DNA from: Ectobius pallidus
Taxonomy: Eukaryota; Arthropoda; Insecta; Blattodea; Ectobiidae
DNA: 64,000 bases
Assembly: GCA_964059195.1 (NCBI GenBank)
Contig: CAXKWD010000007.1
Location: forward strand, 57,475,163-57,539,162
Reading direction: 5' to 3'
The notes under the pieces were generated by a model, which did not search any database, had not been told where the DNA came from, and worked only from the letters and a program-made list of their open reading frames with translations. How positions within the stretch are numbered: position 1 is the first letter of the stretch; every line of letters begins with the position of its first letter. A program made the translations under genes and the position numbers. Shown piece after piece: positions 10,438-20,249 of the stretch.

Positions 10438-10936
10438 GCTCTTCATGGTAGGTCTCAAGACGGAATCAACTGCAAACATTGCAGTGAAACTGAAACCGTT
10501 ACACACGTTCTTGGTTCCTGCCCTCATGGAGAACGTCTTAGAACTGCACGACACGACAGGGTAAGATCGAAACTTGCTAAGAACTTTGCTGATCTGAAAT
10601 ACGAACTGTATGAAGATGTAACTTTCTCGGCATCTGGTGGAAGTAATAGGCGTGTAAACATTACAGCTATAGAACATAGTACACCAACTGCACTGATCCA
10701 AGATCCTACGATTCGTTTTGAGTTAGATGCTGATCAACCGCAAAGTGTGCACTTTGAAAAATGTGCTATTTATCATCCCACCGAAGAATATTTTAAAACT
10801 AAATACAACTTTGTTTCAGTCAGAGTAATTGGGCTAATGATAGGAGTCAGATGCACTATTCCTAAATTCTTTACCAACTTTACAAAAGAATTTAAAATTC
10901 CATCTGCTTTTACTAAAGACATTAACCTTCTGGCAC
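10438..10936 (+). pseudogene. C-terminal part of an R2-clade LINE (CCHC and endonuclease region)
   Basis: The frame reads CKHCSETETVTHVLGSCPHG, a C-x2-C-x7-H-x4-C cluster exactly as found between the RT and the restriction-like endonuclease of R2-type retrotransposons. It is followed by ARHDRVRSKLAK, SNRRVNITAIEH and DPTIRFELDADQP, where the acidic residues of the endonuclease fold are expected, then IGLMIGVRCTIPKFF near the end. In this group the endonuclease nicks the target and the RT primes from it. The copy is 5'-truncated: upstream of 10438 the frame is closed. The frame then runs into a TAA microsatellite that probably represents the 3' tail. Confidence 0.8.

Positions 10937-10988
<52 letters not shown>
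10937..10988. repeat. (TAA)n microsatellite
   Basis: About 17 uninterrupted TAA units follow directly on the R2-type LINE tail and may be its 3' terminal repeat. Confidence 0.95.
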
Positions 10989-10990
<2 letters not shown>

Positions 10991-12154
10991 AACACGTCTT
11001 CCAGCAAAATAAAAAAGTCTGAATATCTACCTGTATTTTTAAAAATTCCAACATAATAGAAGGCTCTCTGAGTAGCTAATCACAGATACGACTTCTTAAT
11101 ATTCTTCCATCCCATTGATAAACGTCGTTTGGAAACTTGTTACATATTTTTGTGACCATTCCTGAGAAATTAGTGTTTTATTTAGCCAGCATCTGAGTAC
11201 CTCAAAATGAATTTGATGTCTAAGTTCATAAGTATGAGAGATAGTTCTGACCTGAATGGCCGCCAAATTATCCTTTGCGAATAAAACAGCATCTAAGCTA
11301 TATAGGCTAGCCAAAAGAATGTGGTAGCTAAATAAAATAACGAGTGAAATGTAATGTAACTCGGTACAGAGCGTAATCCATAAAGAGTTTGAGTAGCTGC
11401 TAATAGGAATAATTTCTAATAAATGTCGTTATGATAAGGTTTATTTAGAAGACCAGTTTACTACTGCAGTTTATTTATTTATGACATTTCTTAACGGCAA
11501 GAGTAATAGAATATAATGGTGTCATTATGTGAACAAAAAGAAGGCATACGAACATAGCTTAAAAGGAAGCAGAGAAGAAACTTATCTCTCTATGTTTACA
11601 CACATCTGCACGAAAATGTATTATTGTGTTTGAGATGTCTACTGGTAAAATGACAAGTGTCAAATCCCTTAGACTCAATAGTGCAGTAAATATATATCTA
11701 TCTATAGTCTAGTCAACGTCATTATTTTCTGATCTATGAACAATGGTCTGCAATGAGTTCTGGGTGATGAATTCATTAATATTATCAATGTTTTCTTTTG
11801 TAAAGTAAGTACGTTTTGAGAATGACAGCTATTGTCCAATACTAGAAGGTCATATTGTAAAATACTTTGAAAGTATACAAAACATGTCTCTTTAACATGT
11901 GGAACGTGTTCTTTTAAGTTACGAAGAAGAAATAAAGTACGTGATAACCAGGCTTTAAAATTTAGTACCCGAACCCACAGAGGGAGTTCATTCCGGTTAC
12001 CAACAACCTGAGTATAGGGGGTGGAGAGTGATTGCGTAGGCTGATAAGACAGTCATTGATAGTAGTACCGAGAAGTGAATTCGTACGTAATACGGTGCCT
12101 CTCAAATTGGTCAACAGTGTACCTTGTCATTGTGCGTGTTTAAATTTATAATAC
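10989..12154. other. No gene seen
   Basis: AT-rich sequence with no motif of a known element. Only shadow frames under 75 codons are present. Confidence 0.55.
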
Positions 12155-12163
12155 GTGTTCGGC

Positions 12164-12343
12164 ATGCCGAAAGTAAAGTGTTCTAAAACGCAAACATATA
12201 TTGAAACATTTGGGAGGGACTATTATACACAAACAGGAGAATGTATCGTTTTGCATGCTTGTAATGTGAGTTTAGATAATGAGAAGTTATTTTGTGGTCT
12301 TCCTACATCTGTATTGCGGTTTGTTTACTATCACGTGAACTAG
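12164..12343 (+). pseudogene. BED/CGGBP1-like N-terminal fragment, probably of a hAT transposase
   Basis: The peptide begins MPKVKCSKTQTYIETFGRDY and continues TQTGECIVLHACNVSLDNEK. The start, the YIETFG segment and the C-x-V---NEK spacing resemble the short DNA-binding module that opens insect hAT proteins and CGGBP1-like proteins. The upstream half of the expected zinc site (CxxC) is damaged: HAC stands where C..C is expected. No hAT catalytic domain follows and the frame ends after 60 codons. Only the first exon or a fragment is present. Confidence 0.4.
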
Positions 12344-12996
12344 CATATGGTAGCTAGGGCATACGCCGAGCAAAGTCTGTACAGTATGGTTGCTGTTAAC
12401 ATATTCGATCGGGCACTAAGTTTTAAAGCCTGGTGATAACTTCCTGCAAATGAATTCAATATGTTTATCCCAAGTAAGAGTGCTTTCCATAACTGCCAAG
12501 TATATTAACAAAGTTATTGTGTTCCGGTGTTTTTTAAAAGAAAATAATACGAATTCTGTCTTTGTGTCATCCAGTAAAAAGATATTCGCATTAAACCGTT
12601 TCTTCGGACCACTTAACTAACAAGTCTACATAGTTAATAAAATGTCTCTTCTCCTGCAAAGTTATGAACCACTGTAAAGTATGGCATGGTATTCTTGTAA
12701 TCTTTAAAGAAGATTGTTAGTTACCCGTGTCATTTTGGCTAAAGGGTAAGTAAGACTAGACTAAATTTGCACAAATAATACATCACTACTTTCCCAACAA
12801 CAACTTTTATTTACCAACAATTATTGACAAAATTATTATGAATGAACAACTAAAAGTCATTCATCAAATAACATCAATCACATATTATCTTCTTTAAATT
12901 CATTTAAAAAATCATCTAAAATTCATCACATAAAAAATTTATATCAAAGTCCCAAATTATTCCATAGAATTCTTACACGGCATTCCATCAGAATTA
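12344..12996. other. No gene seen
   Basis: AT-rich sequence up to the left TIR of the mariner-like element; no coding signal. Confidence 0.55.
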
Positions 12997-13158
12997 TACC
13001 GTGTGTCCGTAAAGTCATGGTGCACATTTGACCGGTCACAGGAAATCAATGAAACAAGATAGAAACGTGAAACTTCACTAAATGAAAGGAAAGCTTTCCA
13101 AGTTTCGTACCTATTCAGTGCAGTTCGATGTGGCTTCCATTTGTTTCCCTACACACAT

Positions 13159-13315
13159 CTCAACGATATTCAAGTTCTTCCCACACACGGTTAAGGGCGT
13201 CTGGTGTAACAGACTGAATAACATCTATGATTCTCTGTTTTAAATTATTAATATCGTTGATACGTTCACTGTACACATGTTGCTTCACATAACTCCACAA
13301 GTGAAAATCTAAGGG
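13159..13315 (-). pseudogene. Mariner-like transposase, C-terminal end
   Basis: Read from 13315 to the stop at 13159 the peptide is LDFHLWSYVKQHVYSERIND, then a QRIIDVIQSVTPDALNRVWEE helix and ELEYR. The (P)LDFxLWxYxK motif contains the final aspartate region of the DD(E/D) catalytic core in this insect transposase family, and the helix after it is the family's usual C-terminus. It lies about 115 bases from the left TIR, as expected. The upstream part of the gene is 8.4 kb away. Confidence 0.75.
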
Positions 13316-13386
13316 CCGATTGTATAAACAAGTTGATCTCGGATCAGAGACTAAACTGATCTCAGTTGAGCCGTGAATGCGGCTTA

Positions 13387-13912
13387 TGCAGTTAAAACAA
13401 ATTTACATTTTCATAACAATACTGACACCTTTTTTTTGTGTGTGCCCACCCTTACCCCCGGAGTGTCAAGCAATTAAGCCTAAACCTCCGGTCAAACCAA
13501 CTTTTGGTAACCTTATGTGATGTGTGTATACTTATTGTGCCCTTATGTACATCCGTAGAGGATGTTGATGGTGTGACGTGTTTGTGCTGTGTACTTGTGT
13601 CTTTGTATTTTGGCGCAGGATAGACCTAAGTGCGGATAGGTCTTATGTGCAATATTTCCCCGAGTGTGTTTTTTAGTGACTTGTAGTTATGTATTCTAGA
13701 GATTTGTAGTGCTTGTATCTGTTTGAGGGTATTATTGACCAGTCCGGCCAAAGAACGAGGGAAACCCCTCAAAAACCTCGTTCGGACTGGAGTAGTGGCC
13801 TAATGACCGTCAACTTTGGTGTGTTAATTTACTATAGACTTTTCGAGAAGTGCTGTTTTTGCAAAGGTTTTAAGTCCTGGGAAGGTGTTTTTACGAGTCC
13901 AGAACGTGGAAA
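13387..13912. other. Probable LTR/leader of element C, no gene
   Basis: No protein motif is seen. An inverted pair, CCAGTCCGGCCAAAGAACGA (from about 13739) and its partial complement ending near 13799, forms a GC-rich hairpin. The LTR 3' boundary could not be placed. Confidence 0.4.
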
Positions 13913-14410
13913 TCTCGCTAGAGAAAGACAAAATCAAATATCATTGGCCGGAAATGTAATGAGGGGTCTTGGCATGTCACCTAAAACATTTTTTGCGAAT
14001 CACTCTGGTGATGTTAATGATCTTCAGCACTCACCAACGCCGGTTGTTCGAAATTTGCAATTTGATCTCAGTAATGATTTTGAAAACTTCCCCATTCTCT
14101 TGGCAAGCTGTTAGGTAGGCTAGAAAATTTCCGTGGCCATTCATTGAAAGAGATCGTAATTTTTTTTTCTGGGCGAACTTAAGACTCAAGCTGAAATTTT
14201 TGCGTTTTGTCAAAATGAATTCTGAACTAATACTTTTCACAATTAAAATTAGGATTGAAGCAACTAGCTGGTAGGGCAGAGAGAGAGAAACAACTAGCTG
14301 GTAGGGCAGAGAGAGAGAAAACCGGGATTTAATATATCTACACGAAATCATACTTGAGTATTATTTTCCAACTAGAGCTCGTATGGGACTTATAGAGCGT
14401 AGGCTACTGT
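13913..14410 (+). pseudogene. Gag, middle part, element C
   Basis: LAGNVMRGLGMSPKTFFANH aligns with LAGNVMRGFGISPKTFFAND in the gag of element B (50473 region). Beyond a frame change near 14110 follow GRLENFRGHSLKEIV and, in broken frames, QLAGRAERE, matching GKLETFSDHSLDEVV and ELAGRAVKE of B. Gag forms the particle that packages the RNA. The N-terminal domain seen in A and B (MSNR..VP.EFLLKA) is absent here. The gene is interrupted at about 14420 by the fold-back element and resumes at 17590. Confidence 0.75.
14261..14320 (+). repeat. Perfect 30-bp tandem duplication in gag
   Basis: The unit at 14261-14290, beginning CAACTAGCTGGTAGGGCAGA, is repeated exactly at 14291-14320. Thirty bases keep the frame, so it adds ten codons. 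The identity of the copies indicates a recent event. Confidence 0.9.
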
Positions 14411-14421
14411 ATACCCCCCAT

Positions 14422-15950
14422 CCCCCCCCCGTGGGAATTTCCGACACATATATTTTTTTGTTGGTATTCCCATCTAGTTTCAGTTTTCAGTTGTTTGCCC
14501 CTTATCAATTACAGCATTTACCCGGAAACCCCGGAAATCCGGAGAAAATGAGTTTGTTTTAATTTTTCTTCGTTCTTTGCTCCTAATATGCCCAGGGAAT
14601 TTCTGGCTCACATATTTTTTTTGGTATTACCATCAAGTTTAAGTCTTCAGTTGTTTGCCCCTTATCAATCACAGCATTTACCCGGAAACCCCGGAAAACT
14701 ACGGAAATCTGGAGAAAATGAGTTTGATTTAATTTTTCTTTTTTCTTTGCTCCTAATATGCCCAGGGAATTTCTGACTCACACATTTTTGTTGGTATTCG
14801 CATCTAGTTTAATGTTCCAGTTGTTTGCCCCTTACAAATTACAACATATCCCCGGAAAACCCGAAAAACCACTTTTATACGGAGAAAATGACAATGTTTT
14901 ATTTTTAAATCTTTGTTCTTTGCTTCTAATATTCAAAGGGAATTTCTGAATCATATGTTCTTTTGTTGGTATTGCCATCCAGATTAAGGTTTCAGTTGTT
15001 TGCCCCTTATCAATTACAGCAAATCCCCAGAAAACTCCGAAAACCACGGAAACCCGGAGAAAATGACTTTGTTTTAATTTTTTAAATCTTAGTTTTTTAC
15101 TTCTAGTATTCAAAGGGAATTTGTGACTCATATGGTTTTGTGTTGGTATTGTCATGTAGATTAAGGTTTTAGTTGCTTGCCCCTTATCAATTACAGCAAA
15201 TCCCCAGAAAACTCTGAAAACCACGGAAGCCCGGAGAAAATGACTTTGTTTTAATTTTTTAAATCTTAGTTCTTTGCTCCTAGTATTCAAAGGGAATTTG
15301 TGACTCATATGGTTTTGTGTTGGTATTGCCATGTAGATTAAGGTTTCAGTTGTTTGCCCCTTATCAATTACAGCAAATCCCCAGAAAACTCCGAAAACCA
15401 CGGAAGCTCGGAGAAAATGACTTCGTTTTAATTTTTTAAATCTTAGTTCTTTGCTCCTAGTATTCAAAGGGAATTGGTGACTCATATGGTTTTGTGTTGG
15501 TATTGCCATGTAGATTAAGGTTTCAGTTGTTTTCCTCTTATCAATTACAGCAAATCCCCAGAAAACTCCGAAAACCACGGAAGCCCGGAGAAAATGACTT
15601 TGTTTTAATTTTTTAAAACTTAGTTCTTTGCTCCTAGTATTCAAAGGGAATTGGTGACTTATATGGTTTTGTGTTGGTATTGCCATGTAGATTAAGGTTT
15701 CAGTTGTTTTCCCCTTATCAATTACAGCATATCCCCGGAAAACTCCGGAAACCTAAAAAATCCGAAGAAAATGAGTTCGTTTAAATTTTTTAAAAACCTT
15801 TGTTCTTTGATCCTAATATTCCCAGGGAACTTCTGACTTACATATATTTATTTTTTTGTTCGCATTGTAATCTAGATTAAGGTTTCAGCTGTTTGCCCAT
15901 TAACAATTACAACATATCCCCGTAAAACCCGGAAAACCACGGAAATCCAC
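14422..15950 (+). repeat. Left arm: nine tandem 165-179-bp units
   Basis: Unit starts (GGGAA) are at about 14433, 14595, 14765, 14938, 15115, 15292, 15469, 15646 and 15825. Each contains TTGGTATT, CAGTTGTTTGCCCCTTATCA, ATTACAGCA and a GGAAAACTCCGGAAACC-type tract. Four central steps are exactly 177 bp, so those units were homogenised or duplicated most recently. Because 177 is 59 codons, one minus-strand frame stays open for 284 codons (15686-14832) as a 59-residue repeat; I regard this as a by-product. Confidence 0.88.
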
Positions 15951-15979
15951 AGAATTTCTAGAACTCGGAACTTGTGATC

Positions 15980-16340
15980 TACGGTCACTGAAACCGTTAT
16001 TGCGAAGTAATTCTTCTGCTTCAAGTGTGTCCCTTGCAGGTTCAAAAGGGTGAGCATATGGACTACGAGATATCTGCCATAATTGTGATGGTCACATGCA
16101 AAGAAAAGGGGAATCATATCTTCTGAACATGCCAAGTGTAAGTCAAAGTTGTTTTCTTTAGTTGCTCGCTGGAATCTCAAAATCAAATCAATGACTCTTT
16201 GTCCATATTACCATTCCAAAATTGTGCTGTTTTACCGAATGTCTCTTCTCTAACTTCAGTCAAGAAAGTTTGGTAGTGACTGTGGAAGGTTTGGTAAGAT
16301 AAATTAATTATCATTCACAGATGTCAAATTAGAATATGAA
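15980..16340 (-). pseudogene. Captured N-terminal fragment of a PIN-like/CXC protein family
   Basis: The minus strand reads TFLTEVREETFGKTAQFW in one frame, then after a shift RFQRATKENNFDLHLACSED, MIPLFFACDHHNYGRYL and LLNLQGTHL. From memory this matches a large multi-copy animal family whose proteins have a (F)IRA-RTGNW-LHL segment followed by MLPYF-ASGH-NYAK. The C-terminal half of that family, with acidic nuclease-like motifs and a CXC tail, is what I see in the TIR element at 60353-61935. Only about 90 residues remain and the frame is broken. Family identity rests on pattern recall. Confidence 0.6.
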
Positions 16341-16424
16341 GTGTGTTCTGTCAGGTTTCCAATCGCCTTCATTCCTTCAGCATCAGGATTTTTTCCAGTA
16401 TTCTTTGTCATGCTGTAATTGGTA

Positions 16425-17562
16425 AGGGGAAAACAACTGAAACCTTAAACTATATGGCAATAGCAACAAAAATTATGTGATTCAGAAATTCCCTGGGAAT
16501 ATTAGTATCAAAGAGCAAATATTTTTTTTTAAATGAAAACAATCTCATTTTCTGGCGATTTTCGTGCTTTTCAGGGTTTACGTGGATATGCTGTAATTAA
16601 TAAGGGGAAAACAACTTAAACCTTAAACTAGATGGCAATACCAACAAAAAAACATATGAGTCAGAAATTCCCTGGGAATATTAGGAGCAAAGAACAAAGA
16701 TTTTAAAGAAATTTTTAAAAAGTTAATTCCTCCGGATTTCCGTGGTTTTCGGAGTTTTCTGGAGATATGCTATAATTCATAAGGGGCAAACAACTGAAAC
16801 CTTAATCTAGATGGCAATACCAACAAAAAAACATACGAATCAGAAATTCCCTTTGAATATTAGGAGCAAAGAACAAAGATTTAAAAAATAATACATAGTA
16901 ATTTTCTCCGTATATACGTGGTTTTCCGGGGTTTCCGGGGATATGCTGTAATTGGTAAGGGGCAAACAACTGGAACCTTAATCTATATGGGAATACCAAC
17001 ACAAAAACATATGGTTCACCAATTCCCTTTGAATACTAGGAGCAATGAACTAAGATTTTTAAAATATAAAACGAAGTCCCTTTCTCCGGATTTCCGTGGT
17101 TTTCGGTGTTTTCCGGGGATATACTGTAATTCATAAGGGGCAAACAACTGAAACCTTAATCTAGATGGCAATACCAACAAAAAAACATACGAATCAGAAA
17201 TTCCCTTTGGATATTAGGTGCAAAGAACAAAGATGTAAAAAATAAAACTTAGTCATTTTCTCCGTATATACGTGGTGTTCCGGGTTTTCCGGGGATATGT
17301 TGTAATTTGTAAGGAGCAAACAACTGGAACATTAAACTAGATGCCAATACCAACAAAAATGTGTGAGTCAGAAATTCCCTGGGAATGTTAGGAGCAAAGA
17401 ACAATGAAAAATTAAAACAAATTCATTTTCTGCTAATTTCCGGGGGTTTCCGGGAATTCCGGCTAAATGCTGTAATTAATAAGGGGCAAACAACTAAAAT
17501 CTTAAACTAGATGACAATACCAACAAAAAAATATATGTGTCGGAAATTCCCACGGGGGGGGG
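16425..17562 (-). repeat. Right arm: seven tandem units, inverted relative to left arm
   Basis: Units of about 178 bp repeat the left-arm sequence in reverse complement, each with CTGTAATT..TAAGGGG.AAACAACT and AATACCAACA. Unit steps lie near 16493, 16671, 16849, 17028, 17207, 17384 and 17555. The arm is two units shorter than the left arm. Confidence 0.87.
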
Positions 17563-17589
17563 AGGGTTTCATATTGGTAGCCCATGGTC

Positions 17590-18119
17590 TATTATGAATA
17601 AACTGTATTACAGAGTCCAGGGCTAAAGGAAACCTTTCTCTGAGTACGTTAAGGATATCAGGTGTTATGCAGAAGTTTTTAGAGTCATGCAATCTTAAGC
17701 TCAGATAATAGAAAATATTTTGGATGGGATGTCACCGAAAGGTAGGAGTATGGTTACATTCGAAAATACGCCTACTAATTTTCAAGAATTAGATTTGCTA
17801 TGCGCCAGGCTTAATTCCATTGGGTTATCTGATTCTTTAAGATCTGAGAATGATGGTCATAGGACTTTTCCCTCACAACCTGTGCCAGTAGCTGATAGTC
17901 GTAGAGTTAGGCCTTCTGCCAACTGCCTAGAACGTAGATCGTGTTATTATTGTCATAGACAGGGGCATATTTTGAGAAATTGTCCTCGTAGGATATCTCG
18001 CGGTGTTAGTCAGAAGTCTCACGGTTTTCGCCAAACCTCCCGCCGTTATATAGGTACAGCTTGTTTTTCTGTTAATGAGATTGAGCGTACCGAACGTGTT
18101 CAGGTATTTACTGGGCGGT
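17590..18119 (+). pseudogene. Gag, C-terminal part with CCHC knuckle, element C
   Basis: After a broken lead-in (LYYRVQG, KDIRCYAEVF) the frame is open from 17720: ILDGMSPKGRSMVTFEN, FQELDLLCARLNSIGLSD, then CYYCHRQGHILRNC, a retroviral-type C-x2-C-x4-H-x4-C knuckle, and an arginine-rich tail. It is closely parallel to the gag end of element B (CFYCRRPGHLLRDC). The knuckle binds the genomic RNA. A stop at 18119 lies just before the protease frame. The protein may have been a Gag-Pol with the protease following directly. Confidence 0.85.
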
Positions 18120-18121
18120 GA

Positions 18122-18579
18122 GTGTACCTTATGTGTACCTTACCTTATATGAGTGTAAAATGTGGGAATTTGGACTTAGTTGGTTTTCTGGATAGTGGTT
18201 CAACCATAAACATTATGTCTGAATTTATTTACAAGAATTTGAGCAAGGACTATAAGAAATCGGTCTTGTGTAATGACAAAATTTCTTTCCTAGTGGCTAA
18301 TTCATTACCCATGGAATTCTTGGGATGGACTATGATTCAGAGTATTATTGCGGGTTTTCTTGGAAGGTCAAAGTTTGGATTGCACCTTATTAATTGGTTC
18401 CTTTGATTTTGGAGGTTCTCTTTGGGGAAGATTCTGGGGTTATTTTGGATTTTTCTAAGGGACAAGTTTATTTCAAATTTTCACAGGAAATAAGAATTCC
18501 TTTCTATAACGGATCTCTTTCTAGCGAACCAGTTTCTTGTAGGAAGAGTGATGTACTATTCACTGCCGAGACAGGATAG
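18122..18579 (+). pseudogene. Retrotransposon aspartic protease, element C
   Basis: CGNLDLVGFLDSGSTINIMS contains the DSG catalytic triplet in the usual setting (strand, D-S/T-G, S-x-N/Q). About 60 residues later come FLGW and, after a frame change near 18400, DSGVILDFSKGQVYF, typical of the linker between protease and RT in Ty3/gypsy elements. The protease would cut Gag-Pol inside the particle. It lies between gag and RT as expected. Confidence 0.75.
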
Positions 18580-18729
18580 GACTCAGATTGGCATATAGGT
18601 CCATTGGGTATTTTCTTGAACCATTTATCACCGGAACAGAAAGGGATTTTGAGTGGAACTCTTCCCGGAAGTCTTAACAACTAAACTGAGTCTCACGCAT
18701 TTATGAGGTTGAATTTTTAGATCATACAC

Positions 18730-19460
18730 CTGTGCGTCGGCCCCGTATAGGTTATCGGCTCCGAAAGTTAAGATCATGAATGAATTGATCCAAGGATGTT
18801 GGAGGAAGGAGTGATTACTACATCAAATTCTAATTACAGTAGCCCTATGTTTCTTGTTGAGAAAGATGAAGTGAAATATAGGCCGTTATTTGACTATAGG
18901 TATTTAAATTCCAAGATAAAGATAGATTCAGTGCCGTTGCCAGATATCCATTCGTCTTTCACTTGGTTTGGGAAAGTTAGGTATTTTACGCCATTTGATT
19001 TGAACCAGGCTTACTATCAGATATCGTTGTCCCCGAAATATTGAAAATTAACAGCATTTAACACTAATAAGAACTTATATGAAGTCACTATAGTTCCGTT
19101 CGGGTTAGCTACGCGTGCCCAAGTGCTTTAACTACTTTTAGATCAGATCTTTGGCGATGTGAAATTTGACTTTGTGTTCAGCCATTTAGAAGAATTCGTC
19201 AAATATTCTAATAGCTAATAAGAACATGTAGACGACATAGTTCTTGCTCTGAGTCGTCTAAAAAAGGCTGGTTTAACAGTTAATCCCGCTAAAGTTACTT
19301 TAGCTACTTCGCGTCTGTTTTTCTTGGGGCATTGTATCGCCGGAGGGTGTTACCACCGATCCAGATAGAACTAAATCGATCAGATAATACCTGCCTCCCA
19401 AAGATGGAAAGGCGTTTCTAGATTTCTAGGGATGGTTAATTTCTTTCATCGTTTTATCCC
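18730..19460 (+). pseudogene. Ty3/gypsy reverse transcriptase, element C
   Basis: HTPVRRPRIGYRLR precedes the RT. The open part (18796-19044) has GVITTSNSNYSSPMFLVEKD, YRPLFDYRYLN, LPDIHSSF and FTPFDLNQAYYQI, that is, RT boxes 1-3 with the first catalytic aspartate (FD). After a stop comes IVPFGLATRAQ (usually PFGL-NAP). Where the YLDD box belongs the text reads FSHLEEF, so both catalytic aspartates are replaced. GLTVNPAKV and FFLGH follow. Several stops and shifts make it inactive. Confidence 0.85.
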
Positions 19461-19479
19461 GAATCTGGCTGATTGTCCG

Positions 19480-19990
19480 GCGCCACTAAATCTTCTCCGG
19501 AAGAAGGGGATCAAGTTTCAGTGGGACGTGGAACAACAGGAAGCGTTGAGTCGTTGAAACATATTCTAATGAGTCCGCCTATTCTCAACATTCCAGATTT
19601 TTTCAAAAGATTCGTGTTGCAGGCAGATGCTTCTTCGGTGGTTTTAGGGGCAGCATTACTGCAGGATTTTGAAGGTAGACGGAAACCCATAGCTTATGCT
19701 TCTAGGACACTTACAGTTCAACAAAGTGCTTATTCCGCCTACGAGTTGGAAGCATTAGCTGTTCTTTTTGTCGTAGAAAAATTCCTGATGTTACATACTG
19801 ATTTTGATCTTGAAACGGACTGTCAGGCACTAAGTTGAATCTTGGCAAAACCTAGGACTAGGGGACGACTTGTCCATTGGACAGTCCGTCTCTCGGCCTT
19901 TAAGTATTATGCAAGGCACATTAGAGCTTGCGACAATGGGGTGGCTGATGCGTTATCACGCATGTTTTCCATTTCCCAAGACAAAAAGTG
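19480..19990 (+). pseudogene. Ty3/gypsy RNase H, element C
   Basis: The frame from 19473 to 19838 has MSPPILNIPDFFKRFVLQAD, then ADASSVVLGAALLQ, RKPIAYASRTL, YSAYELEALAVLF and TDCQALS. The aspartate of QADAS, the glutamate of YELEAL and the aspartate of TDCQAL are the RNase H active-site carboxylates. A short third part with RLVHWTVRLSAF and ADALSRM appears after the stop in another frame up to about 19960. The domain removes RNA from RNA-DNA hybrids during reverse transcription. Confidence 0.85.
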
Positions 19991-20249
19991 AAGGAAAACT
20001 CGGAGCCATGGAGGAACTCAGATGAGACCAAAAGTTGTGCTGTCAACTTACCCTCGAGCGATGGAAATTTAGTGAGTGGAATTTTGTCAGAGTTTCCATT
20101 GGCTTATAAATCTATATCCCTCCACCAGGAGTCTGATCCCGAGCTAAGTCCTATTATTAAGGACCTACGATCGGGGCTTGTAAAGCTGGCTTAAAGCTGC
20201 CTATTTCCTAAAGAAAGGTTTTTTGCATAGTGCTGGTTATGGATCACGT

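Larger units (their letters stand above)
14422..17562. mobile_element. 3.1-kb fold-back element with tandem-repeat arms and captured gene piece
   Basis: The ends are perfect inverted repeats: nine C, then GTGGGAATTTCCGACACATA and ATTTTTTTGTTGGTATT, at 14422 onward and in reverse from 17562. Each arm is an array of 165-180-bp units, nine on the left and seven on the right, in opposite orientation, so transcripts could fold over more than 1 kb. The unique centre (about 15980-16340) encodes a protein fragment. It interrupts gag of element C. No clear target duplication and no transposase were found, so it is non-autonomous. Confidence 0.8.

Noticed and set aside
10773..11054. Poly-isoleucine frames across the (TAA)n run
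   Set aside because: Produced by translating the microsatellite.
13316..13366. Palindromic GATCTCGGATCAGAGACTAA stretch as a MITE end
   Set aside because: Only one side is present before element C begins; no matching end was found.
14832..15686. 284-codon minus-strand frame as a real gene
   Set aside because: It is an in-phase reading of a 177-bp DNA repeat in an inverted-repeat arm; no domain, and the units outside break the frame.
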